From positions 3,542,545 through 3,606,544 of the forward strand of contig CM059971.1 in NCBI GenBank assembly GCA_030490835.1: a stretch of 64,000 nucleotides of DNA. The letters are read 5' to 3'. The first letter of the stretch is position 1. The number at the start of each line of letters is the position of its first letter. The notes under the pieces were generated by a model. That model worked only from the letters and a program-made list of their open reading frames with translations, was not told the origin of the DNA and did not search any database. This DNA is from Annona cherimola (taxonomy: Eukaryota > Streptophyta > Magnoliopsida > Magnoliales > Annonaceae). Positions 1 through 9,470 of this stretch are shown in pieces. The translations under genes were made by a program, and so were the position numbers.

Positions 1-364
1 AATAAATTTAAAAGTTTAATACATCAATACTTTACTATTTAGAGGAGTAAAATAGAATTGTCATAGCAAAGTATTTGTAAATTTTTTTAAATATTTTCAT
101 TTGCAACTTGACCTTAATAAATATGTGTATCAACATTAAGAAAAAACATAAATGTAAATTTTGAATTACAATTAATACTGTTAAATTGAAAAATAATCAT
201 ATTCATTCTTGAAAGGTATAAATTACATAGACAATATATTTTGTTTTATTGATAAATCATGTGATGGATATAAACAACATAAATGCAATTAAGAAATAAA
301 AATTTATCCATATAAATAAGTTGACTGCATAGTAATATGGTGCAGCCGTCTGCACATGGTCGGA

Positions 365-400
<36 letters not shown>

Positions 401-402
401 AA

Positions 403-722
403 AATATTCAGGTGCAGCACCGCTGAAATGGGCCTCATATGATAATCAAATTATAATCTACTACACCCATTATATTTAGAATCACGTATTTTATTACTAT
501 ACTAATTTTAATCCCAATCAGACATGTGTATGGATCTCATCTGGAAATGGTACAAATTCAACGTAATAAAATAATTTAATGTAAATAACAACTTTAAAGT
601 GGCTTTTTCAATATGTAAACCATTTGCTATAAAATTTATATATAGATAAATGATTGTATAAAGTTTCATTGCATTCTAATAAGTGTGGGACCTATTTTTT
701 GAGCAAATGTACCGCTATATAT
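403..722 (+). mobile_element. TA-associated MITE (family M), member 1
   Basis: A non-coding unit of about 320 bp starting GGTGCAGCACCGCTGAAA and ending near GAGCAAATGTACCGC. (AT)n DNA lies directly left and TATATATA directly right. The same unit recurs, in either orientation, near 2190, 2985, 3395, 42135, 42530, 43870 and 44265, usually next to TA microsatellite. The pattern resembles plant Micron-type MITEs that sit in TA repeats. No terminal inverted repeat was proven; family name is by analogy only. Confidence 0.55.
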
Positions 723-1619
723 ATAGCAACCTTTTTTCCCGTTTGTGTTGAGATGGTTCACCCATCTATTAATAATTTTAATGTGGCCTTTAAGTTAGCC
801 CTCCAACTTTAATGGAATGACTTCAATAACTATAAATCGTTTTCATCTGAACTCTAGGTAGGACTCCATGCCAAGCTTTAATGCCATTATTACTGAAAGC
901 TCAATTAAATCACAATGGACATTAGAAATCTTTTTACTATATATAATCTTTTTAATCATGAATGATATTAGTGACCATCCACTATTTCACCATCATAAAA
1001 GGAGAACCCATTTTAACAATGTTTTTGTGCAGGGTAAATTCAAACTGAGTATGATTGCGGGCTCTAACACAATAATACCGTTGACATGAACATGAAAAAC
1101 TCCCAACTATCAATGTAGTCGACTACTACTTAAAGTCAGATATCAAGATTCGAATCCCATCAAATGTGTCTAAATTTTCCAAAAGTGCTCAAAGGTTGTC
1201 AGCGAATCATATAATTAATTAAGTTGTTAAATTTTAATAAATGTAAGAAATGGTAAAGGGTATGTTGTATACAAGTAGATCTCGATGTTAAGCTCATAAA
1301 CACCTCTTCAGCTATTTTAAGAAATACCCACACACAAAGAAAAAAAAACTCATAGTTGGTTGTCACTTGCTTAAAAAGAATATAATTCCACCCAAATTCA
1401 AGAGAGGGGTGGCATCAATTTTCTTGTTCGTTACAAAGACGTACTCAATTTTCAAAGAAACCACAACGGACAATCGGTTAATTTTCTTCGTCTCTTCCAA
1501 TTTCCGAACGAGTGGATCCTAAAAATCAGGGATGGTCAGCCAATTGGCTGAACTTGGTGCGACCACTGTCCACAAGGGTCAGTGGCTATACATGTGAGTA
1601 TGGGGACGCTTGATAACAA

Positions 1620-1790
1620 TGGGTGGAAACCATGGGGGCATGGATTTCGAGACACTTCATTAATTTATTCTACTTTTACTCCTATCATCTTATATCAATC
1701 ACATAATTTTCAAATATTCCATTTTCTACTCCCACCAAATACCACATTTCCCATAATTTTTACCTTATTTTAAAACTCGGCGAAATAAAT
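1620..1790. repeat. Dispersed repeat shared inverted with 28120-28310
   Basis: The reverse complement of this stretch resembles 28120-28310, including the run around GAAGTG(C/T)CT(T/C)GAAATCC and a GGGAAATGTGG-like end. It is non-coding and probably a degraded MITE. Boundaries are approximate. Confidence 0.4.
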
Positions 1791-2189
1791 CTACAGACCT
1801 GAATTGGTAATATATATTTATCATATCTTTTACGAAATTTGTTGCATATTTAAGCATATCAAAACTTGTTTAATTTATTGATTATTTAATAAATTTAATA
1901 AATATATTTTAATATTATATTATTAGCATATTGATTACAAGTTGTTAACTAAGATTTGCAAAGGAATCATTTCGTTAAACATATCCCTTTAAATGCAACC
2001 AAAATTAACAAAATTAACATTTAATATAGCTACTAAAATTTGATTACAATAGCAATAAATTTTCTCCGCAACTAGCATAGGATTTTGCATAAAATTTACT
2101 TAAATCCTTGGTAGTATTTGATAATAAGCACAGTAAAATTAAAATTTTGGCTTCAAAAGTGGGCATAGAGAGATAGAGTTATATTCAAG

Positions 2190-2520
2190 TATAGTGCAAC
2201 TGCACTGTAATTATGATGCAGTTGCATAAAAAGGGCCCCACATGGTTATAAAATTATAATATACTTCACCATTATATTTAGAATGATATATTCTATTACC
2301 ATACTAATTGGATATGTATATGGACTTCATCTGAAAATAGTAAAAATTTCATGTAATAAAATAGTTTGATGTAAATAATAACTTTAAAGTTATTTTTCAA
2401 AATGTAAACCATTAACTATAAAATTTATATATAGATAAATGATTATATAAAATTTTGTCGCAATCTAATAAGTGGGGCCCATTTTTAGGCAAATATAATG
2501 CTGTTTTGATGCAATTGTGC
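2190..2520 (+). mobile_element. TA-associated MITE (family M), member 2
   Basis: Starts near GTGCAACTGCACTGTAATTA and ends near GATGCAATTGTGC, with interior blocks shared with the unit at 403-722. The orthologous copy is 42135-42480, so it predates the segmental duplication. Confidence 0.55.
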
Positions 2521-2545
2521 TATACTAGAACAGGTTTTATATATA

Positions 2546-2929
2546 TGATCTTGTTAGCCCTGACTAAGTAAATGTGTCGTTTAGCCCACCTCAAAAAACT
2601 CATTTACAATAACTTTTTTTTGCTTATTTCTTCATACAATTGTTTATCTAAGTGTATTTAAAATATAAACTAAGTTGCACCAATTTTTGGATATGTGTAA
2701 ATATTTTTTATAATTTTAAATATAGGAATATTTTAAATACGAATATACACTTAGATGTTTAAAATTTTCAAAAAAAATACACATACAAAGAGGTAAAACT
2801 TGGTTTATATATTAAATACATTTAGATAAATAATTGTATGAAGAAAGAAGAAAAAAAAAATTATTGTAAATGAGTTTTTTGAGGTGGGCTAAGCGGAACA
2901 TTTATTTAGCTCAGACTAATAGAATTACT

Positions 2930-2930
<1 letters not shown>
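2546..2930. mobile_element. Fold-back MITE, GAG-tip subfamily
   Basis: Long inverted repeat. The left arm reads TTAGCCCACCTCAAAAAACT and the right arm contains its complement ending GAGGTGGGCTAAGC. Both arms carry the shared core (ATAAACTAAG..., TTTTTGGATATGTG). The right end GAATTACTC is followed by (AT)n. The orthologous element in copy 2 (42937-43843) is interrupted by a hAT MITE. Confidence 0.65.

Positions 2931-2935
<5 letters not shown>

Positions 2936-2980
<45 letters not shown>
2936..2980. repeat. (AT)n microsatellite
   Basis: Uninterrupted AT dinucleotides between the fold-back element and MITE M3. Confidence 0.9.
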
Positions 2981-2981
<1 letters not shown>

Positions 2982-2984
2982 TAT

Positions 2985-3345
2985 GCATTTGTCCGCACTG
3001 CAATTAATGATGCATTTGGTCCAAAATGGGCCTACATGTATTTAAATGTATTTACATTTTATACAATTATTTATCCGCATATAAAATTTATAGCAAATGG
3101 TATACATGTTAAAAAATAATTTTAAAATTATTATTTATATTAAGCTATTTTATTAGATTGAATTTATACCATTTCCAGATGGGGCCCATACGCATATCCA
3201 ATTGGGACAAAAATTAGTATGATGACTGACTATATAATTCTAAATACAATAGACAGAGTATATTATAATTTTATGACCATGCAGGGCCCATTTTTGAGGT
3301 AGCTGCACCATAATTTTGATGCAGTAAAGCTGCACCTAAATATTT
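2985..3345 (-). mobile_element. TA-associated MITE (family M), member 3
   Basis: Reverse-orientation family-M unit ending GTAAAGCTGCACC. Flanked by (AT)n on the left and by an interrupted TATA tract (3355-3383) on the right. Ortholog at 43870-44215. Confidence 0.55.
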
Positions 3346-3394
3346 CTTTCTCTTTATATATATATAAATATATATATATATATGATATATTCTT

Positions 3395-3755
3395 GTGTAG
3401 TCAAATTGCACCATAATTAACGGTGCATTTGGCTAAAAAAGGGCTCCACATGCTTAAATGTATTGATATTTTATACAATCATTTATCTATATATAAATTT
3501 TATAGCAAATGATTTACATATTGAAAAAATTACTTTAAAGTTGTAGTTTACATCATACTATTTTATTGCGTTGAATTGTAACAAATTTGAAATGGGGTCA
3601 TCGCATATATCCAATTGAGATGAAAATTAGTACGGTAATAGAATACATAATTCTAAACATAGTAGGTAAACTAGATTATAATTTTATGCCCATATGATGC
3701 TCATTTTTAGGCAACTGCATCATAATTTTGATGCAATAAAGTTATACTTGAATAT
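3395..3755 (-). mobile_element. TA-associated MITE (family M), member 4
   Basis: Reverse-orientation family-M unit directly beyond the TATA tract that ends M3. Ortholog at 44265-44620. M3 and M4 in tandem suggest repeated use of the same TA-rich target. Confidence 0.5.
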
Positions 3756-4253
3756 TTCTCAGTATATATGTTCCATTTTCTTGTAGCATTATTATTAAGA
3801 GTATTATGCATTTGCCGCCTAATTTGGTTATCTTAAGTTTAGTCAAGAGATGAATTTTAGCCGTTTTTGACCTCTTCATTCACTAGCCACAACAAAATGT
3901 ACTCTTGGCATTTAACAGAATTGTTCACTACAAAAATTTTAGCTTTCAGCAACTAATATAAAAAGCAAAATTTAGTTGTTAACAGTCGGTTGCATATGCC
4001 CTATGGTAGTTACTAAGAAGAAATTTGATAGCTAATACTTCATTATTGTTTCACTAGACGGTCAAACTTTGCAGCGGTTGTAAAATATTATCATAAGCAA
4101 AGAAAATTTTCCTCATCATAAGTAGAAAAAATTCATTGCCCTTAAAATTTTTAATCATAAGAAATTTTCTCATTACACATACATTCTTGTTGCCCGAATT
4201 AAACTTTCATGGAGTGGTTTTTGATGTCAATGGAACATCATATGAAAAGGTGC

Positions 4254-4260
4254 TTATATA
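4254..4260 (+). promoter_or_regulatory. Candidate TATA box of NLR1
   Basis: TTATATA in the context GTGCTTATATACAACAT, about 190 bp upstream of the NLR1 ATG. The same context is kept at 45414 (NLR2) and, inside a P450-A intron, at 34629. Function is inferred from position only. Confidence 0.4.
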
Positions 4261-4303
4261 CAACATGTTGACGACTCTTTAGGTTTCAGATAAACTTGTA
4301 ATA

Positions 4304-4375
4304 ATGGGTGGTTGGCATTTGGCTGGGCCTACCAGACTCCAGAAAGTAAAGCTTGCGGAAGAAGGGAAACGTTGA
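4304..4375 (+). CDS. Upstream ORF in NLR1 leader (23 codons)
   Basis: ATG to TGA, 23 sense codons, beginning MGGWHLAGPTRL and ending AEEGKR. It ends 73 bp before the NLR1 ATG and follows the candidate TATA box by about 44 bp. NLR2 has an ORF of identical length at 45464-45535 with three residue differences by eye. A uORF could lower translation of the resistance gene, a known theme for NLRs. Whether it lies on the mRNA depends on the unmapped start site. Confidence 0.35.
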   Translation: MGGWHLAGPTRLQKVKLAEEGKR

Positions 4376-4748
4376 CTAGATCTAGAGCAGCAGACGAGAC
4401 AGAAAGAAATCCTCTTCCCCTCTCTCTCACCGATCATCGCTTGCAACCATGGCTGATGCTCTGCTATCGATTGCTCTGGAGAAGCTCAACCAAGTCCTCG
4501 GACGGCAGCTCTCACTGTTCGCAGGCGCCGCCCGTGAGCTTGAAAAGCTCAGAGACACCTTCCAATCTATCCGAGCCCTTCTTGCTGATGCTGAGACTAG
4601 GCAAGCTACCGAGGAAAGTGTGAATCTGTGGCTGTCAAGGCTCCGCGCCGTCGCATACGACATCGACGATTTGCTAGACGATTGGGTGGTATCCGGGCTT
4701 GAAGGAGAATACGAAGCAAAGCGTGATGATGATGATGCGAGAAACAAG

Positions 4749-4824
4749 GTACATGCTAGCTTCCTTTCGCCTTACACCGCTTTGGATGAATTAACCTCCT
4801 GGTATAAAATTGCACGGAGCAAAT
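4749..4824 (+). repeat. Duplicate of the exon-2 start at the 5' edge of the intron
   Basis: About 76 bp resembling the first 76 bp of exon 2 (9487-9562); roughly three quarters of bases agree by eye. The encoded peptides are also alike: VHASFLSPYTALD against VHDCLLSPCTGLD, then YKIAR in both. Similarity stops just after GCACGGAGC. The same pair occurs in NLR2 (45909 and 51752). Confidence 0.75.
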
Positions 4825-5053
4825 GATGATTCCTTCACTAATTATTGATTTCTTTAACATTCGTTTTAGAGCTTATTCTCCTTATTATGTGCTATGAACT
4901 TAATCTACTATTATTTTATCTTATCCCAAGAAGTTATGAGTTCAATTCAAATTCCCTTCCTATTATATAAGGAAGAGTGGTAACTGGATACGTGTGGTCT
5001 TTTGCTCTTTCTCGTTTCTCTAGAGCACATATTTTCCTTGGGATTTTGTAACG

Positions 5054-5431
5054 GAGGAATTATCCTATTAATTTAGTTAAGCAAATGGCTCACTTAGTCC
5101 ACTTTAAAAACTTAGTTCATCTCCAAAAACTCATTTAAAACACCTATTTTTTATTTTTCTTCATATACTTGTTTATGTAAGTATATTTAACATATAAACT
5201 AAGTTTTACCATTTTTGGATATGTGTATATATTTTTTTGAAATTTTTATAGATGTTTAAAAATCTCAAAAAATATATACACATATCTAAAAATAGTAAAA
5301 CTTAGTTTATATATTAAATACACTTAGACGAATAAGTATATCAAGAAAAAGCAAAAAATAGGTGTTTTAAAGTTTTTAAAGATGAGTTAAGTGAGTCATT
5401 TGCTTAGCCCGGGCTACTAGGGTCATTTCTC
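5054..5431. mobile_element. Fold-back MITE with 10-bp target duplication (GAG-tip)
   Basis: Ends GAGGAATTATCCTATTA and, inverted, GAGAAATGACCCTAGTA. Flanked by TTTTGTAACG (5044-5053) and TTTTGTAATG (5432-5441). Inner arms carry the shared core with TTTTTGGATATGTGTATATA. The right tip holds the palindrome TAGCCCGGGCTA. Target length and inverted ends point to a Mutator-like origin. Ortholog at 46220-46600. Confidence 0.75.
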
Positions 5432-5590
5432 TTTTGTAATGTGGACATTTCGGAATTCTATAATGTGGGCATTATGAAGGAAACTCTAGACTTATTTAAT
5501 CGTGTGTGTTTGGAAAGTGATAAAATTTTTGGATAAAAAACTTTTAGCATAGAAAGTTTTTAATAGAAGAAAATGATATAATATGGTATG

Positions 5591-5949
5591 GATCTTTTTA
5601 GACTGGATTTCAGACTTGTCCAAAAACATAATTTTTTTTTATTTTCTTAAACTTTTTCATAAACATATTAATCTATTTGTATTTAGTCTATAAATTAAAC
5701 TTTACCATTTTTTGATATGCATATATATATATATATATATTGGATTTTTTAAAATATGGGCATTTAAGTCATTTTAAATTATTTAATATGACTTAAATAC
5801 CCCTTTTTTAGAAATCTAAAATAAATATATACATATGTCTAAAATTGGTAAAAATTTGATTTATAGATTAAATACAAGCAGATTAACATGTTTATAAAAT
5901 AAATTTCAATAAAACGAAAAAATATGTTTTTTGGACAAGATCATTTTGC
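5591..5949. mobile_element. Fold-back MITE (GATC-tip)
   Basis: Inverted arms around a central block ATTTAAGTCATTTTAAATTA. The left tip AGACTGGATTTCAGACTTGTCC looks like a decayed form of the tip at 26700-27070. The left flank in this copy is deleted (about 200 bp present in copy 2 at 46755-46950 is missing), so the target duplication survives only in copy 2. Confidence 0.65.
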
Positions 5950-6205
5950 TTTTTCCTACAGCCATATCTAAGCCAAAAAATGTCTGCCTATATCTAATAT
6001 TATTCTTATATTAAAAGTAGTTTATATATTGATATCGAAATATTATTTTATAAACAGAAATAATTATATGGAACAAATTACCTCTGTTTGTCTAGCCTTT
6101 TTTTTATTAAAATATATAATTTTTTTATAGTACGTAAAAAGCGAGTACTATTAAATCTGTGAGTTATGTATGGGGTTGATATTAATGCCAAGCATAAGAA
6201 GAGGC

Positions 6206-6546
6206 GAAATGTTTCAATGTAATGCAGGTGTAAAATTTATTTTTTTTAATTTTTTTTGAATTTTTTTGAATTTTTTTTATAAAATTATTATTCTAGGGGT
6301 ATTTAATTTATAAATGAAGTTTTAACATTTTTGTGATGTGTACGTATGTTTTTTATTTTTAAAAAATGGAGTTTTTGTAGTCATTTTTAAATGACTAAAA
6401 TACCCTTATTTCTAAAAAATAAAAAATATATAGATTTTTAAAAATGGTAAAACTTAATATATACTTTAAATATGGCTAAATTAATGGTTTTATAAAAACA
6501 TTTTCACAAAAAAATTAAAAAAGTGGATTTTATGCATTGAAACATC
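6206..6546. mobile_element. Fold-back MITE (GAAATGTTTCAATG tip)
   Basis: Left end GAAATGTTTCAATG, right end its near complement CATTGAAACAT. Left flank AAGAAGAGGC. The right target copy is lost because another fold-back replaces the adjoining DNA here; it is kept in copy 2. Confidence 0.6.
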
Positions 6547-6549
6547 AGA

Positions 6550-6945
6550 TCTGATCCTCTGTTCCCGAGAGCATTGAGCCTCAATGCTCCCGGGCACATA
6601 TACCTATTTTTTTAAAAAAAAATTCAAAATTTTTTCATGAACTTGTTAACCTAAGTTTATTTAACATATGTATCAATTTTTATCATTTTTGGATATTTTT
6701 AGATATTTATTTCAGATTTTTAAAAATTAGTGGCATTTTAGTATTTTAAAATTACTTAAAATGCTAATGATTTTCAAAAATAAAAAATAAATATCTAAAA
6801 TACTCTAAAAATGTTAAAAATTTATACACATATTAAATACACATAGATTAACGATATTGTAAAAAAATTTAAAAAAAAATTTAAAAATAGGTGTATGCTC
6901 CCGGGAACATGCAGCGTTGCATGCTCCCGAGAGCATACTATGGGG
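6550..6945. mobile_element. Fold-back MITE with CCCGGG hairpin tips (T/A type), copy-1 specific
   Basis: Tips contain GAGCATTGAGCCTCAATGCTC on the left and ATGCTCCCGGGAACAT on the right, each a small hairpin, followed inward by the AT-rich arms. It is absent from the corresponding place in NLR2 (48434-48495), which has unrelated DNA of about 55 bp. No target duplication is visible, so the insertion was accompanied by loss of flank. Exact ends uncertain. Confidence 0.6.
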
Positions 6946-7129
6946 GCCCTTTTTGGAGGTTTGATTTGTATTAATGTCCTCTGTTTCTATTATAACTTCG
7001 GCTTTTAGCTTTTATAGGAGTTTAGTTTTGTACAAACTTCTTAGGCCATAGTTCAAATCCTACATTAAATTCGCTAGTTAATATATCATTATTGGTAACT
7101 AACCTATTTGCTTTTGTATTTTTTTATTT

Positions 7130-9470
7130 GTGAGGATTAATATGGCTTATGAAACTAATATGGAAAAGTATGATCAATGGTTCCTATTCAATGTGCTTCA
7201 ATTTCTAAGACTTCCCTCATAAGTTGACCATATAACAAATTGTTCGCATCTTAATTGTATCTATGCATACATGGGCTTAAGTATTGATTAATTCCATATC
7301 TTTGTCGTAGAACAACCTAACTAATTAACCAAAAAAAGGTATGTTTTGTGGTTTTGAAATTCTGAATGATTATTTTTATTAATTCATATAAATTATTTAT
7401 TTTGATTGGTTCGATAAATAATAATATAAATAATGAAACTATATAGATTAAGCCTTTGTGGTTTACTGGAATAAGAAAAATAAATTCACAACATTATATT
7501 TTAAAGTTAATTCTTATATATTTAATTATCGATGAATTAAATTAAAAATATATATTTTGATTTAAATTTAATTCCGAGTGAATTATAAAATTGTCCAAAT
7601 TTAATTCTTAGTAAATTAAATACACATTGGAGGTATCGACACTGATAATAAAAAATAACTTCAATAAAGTACAATTAAAGTTCTATTACACGACAAGAAG
7701 TTAGTGTTTAGGCTGGAGATTCAAAGGCAATTGTAGAAGTGGACTCGTGGTAATTCAATTAGGACTTTATAAATGTAGGGAGCTTTCCCACAACCTTACC
7801 TATTAATTGGCTGACCATAGTAGCTATGTGTAGATTTTAATTGTTCTTAAAATTGGAAAAGTAAATTCATATGTTAGGTGAATGGATTAATAATGCTCAA
7901 ATGTTTGGAGTAAAAGAGTTAATTATATGATGTATATATTTTTGATAGTAGTCATATTTTTGTTATTATTTTTTCTTCTAAATAAACTTGGTTTGTTAAA
8001 AGACAATACTGCGTCCTTATTCGTTAATTGGTGTAGCGTAGACGTTCGGTGGGAAAAATTTTTAGTATTTATTTTTAGTATTTTTTTTAATCAAACTTGC
8101 TTTTATGAAACCCTTCTTCTATGTAACCTTTTATATCTTTAAAAATCTTGTTGATGAAAAATTTATTTTATCAATTATATTTATCATCATTTATATTATG
8201 GTAGAAACTCTCTCATTTGTTAGTATTAATGTATATGAGTTACATTAAATGTGTAAAATTCATATAATAAAATAATTTTTTAGTAGTATTTTCAACTTTT
8301 AAACCATCTAAAACATTATTATTATGTGGATAAATGATTTTATATAGTATTATTACATTTTAATACATATATGAATGAATCTAAATATTTTTTCTAATTT
8401 ATAATTTACGCATAAATATATTCATTTTTTGAGCAAATAATGGCCCATGTACATATTTATTTGAATGAAACTTGATTTTTATATAAATGAATGGTATTAA
8501 ATACAATGAATAGATTACATTTTAAATCATAAGCAACACCTTAAAAATTAAGGGGTTTCATGTTTTTTTTTAATTTGATACAAAATTATGATAGAAAAGT
8601 ATGATCAATGGTTCCTGTTTAACGTGCTTCGATTTTTGAATCTTTTCTCATACGTTGACCATATAAAATTTATTTTTGAATCTTTTCTCATACGTTGACC
8701 ATATAAAATTTATTTATATCATAATTGGATCTATGCATATATAGGTTGGCTTAAGTATTAGTTAATTCAATATCTTTGTTGTGGAATAAGCTAACTAGCC
8801 AACCAATATTTGTGTTTTGTGGTTCCGAAATTCTGCATAATTATTTTTTATTAGTTCATACATTATTATTTATTTTGATTAGTTCAAATAAGTAATAACG
8901 TAAACAATGAAATCACATAGATGAAGCCTTGTGGTTTAATGGAATAAGAAAAATAAATTCATAACATTATATTTTAAAGTTGATTTAAAATATATTTTTT
9001 GGTTTAAATTTAATTCTAAGGGAATTATAAAATTGTTTAATTTAATTTTTTAGTAAATTAAATATATATAGGAGTTGTCAACATTAATAATAAAAAGTAA
9101 TTTCCATAAAATACAATTAAAGTTCTATTATACGACCAATACTAATGTCTAAGCTAGAAGTTCAAAGACAAATTTCTAAAACAGATTCGTGATTATTTAA
9201 TTAGGATTTTCTAAATGCAATGAGAGCTTTCCATTACCTCACTTCTTAACTGGCTATCCAAAGAATCTATATGTGTAATTTAATTGCTCTTAATTTTTTT
9301 TAAAAATATTCTTATGTTAGGCGAATGGACCGATAACACTCATATCTCGAGTAAAAAATTAATACATAATATATATTTTGGTAGCGCTCATATTTTTTAT
9401 GATTATTTTTACATGTTGAAATAAACTTGGTTGGTCAGATGAGGATGCCACGTACTTGTTTATTAATTGA
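7130..9470 (+). repeat. Internal tandem duplication within the NLR1 intron
   Basis: About 7130-8040 and 8575-9470 are diverged direct repeats, both containing TATGATCAATGGTTCCT, GAATAAGAAAAATAAATTC and AATAAACTTGGTTTGTTA-like blocks. The second repeat runs into the true acceptor; the first lacks the AG|GTACATG step. NLR2 keeps about 750 bp more between the repeats (49590-50345). The duplication predates the NLR duplication. Confidence 0.65.
8632..8711 (+). repeat. Two 40-bp direct repeats
   Basis: A 40-bp unit starting ATTTTTGAATCTTTTCTCAT occurs twice head to tail. NLR2 has a single unit at the matching place (near 50911), so it is a copy-1 slippage or tandem duplication. Confidence 0.85.

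Larger units (their letters stand above)
1..1796. other. AT-rich intergenic spacer
   Basis: No coding exon is recognisable. The stretch holds an (AT)n tract near 370-398, one TA-associated MITE (403-722), and near 1620-1790 a segment that recurs inverted at about 28120-28310. Homology with the second half of the window begins abruptly near 1797, so this spacer is outside the segmental duplication. Confidence 0.6.
1797..4373 (+). other. NLR1 upstream region derived from P450 intron DNA
   Basis: Segments of this region match P450 pseudogene A introns: about 1797-1960 resembles 32220-32400, and about 1975-2150 plus 3770-4340 resembles 33900-34710. The piece that in P450-A contains exon 32979-33139 is missing here. 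Four mobile elements (three family-M MITEs and a fold-back) interrupt it. The homology fades at GGCCTACCA near 4335, shortly before the CC exon. W-box-like TTGAC cores occur near 4268 and 4372. That this DNA now serves as NLR promoter is inference. Confidence 0.6.

Noticed and set aside
3925..3945. CACTA transposon terminus (CACTACAAAAATTTT; also TTTCTTGTAGTG near 34110)
   Set aside because: The two ends face away from each other and no 3-bp target or element body could be defined; left as unresolved relics.
4312..4623. 103-codon frame overlapping the CC exon (and its twin at 45472-45783)
   Set aside because: It starts at TTG, runs out of frame through the CC exon, and its conservation is a by-product of the CC coding sequence.
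4427..4747. Ser-rich minus-strand frame opposite the CC exon
   Set aside because: Shadow of the coding strand; similar shadows occur opposite the NB-LRR exons.
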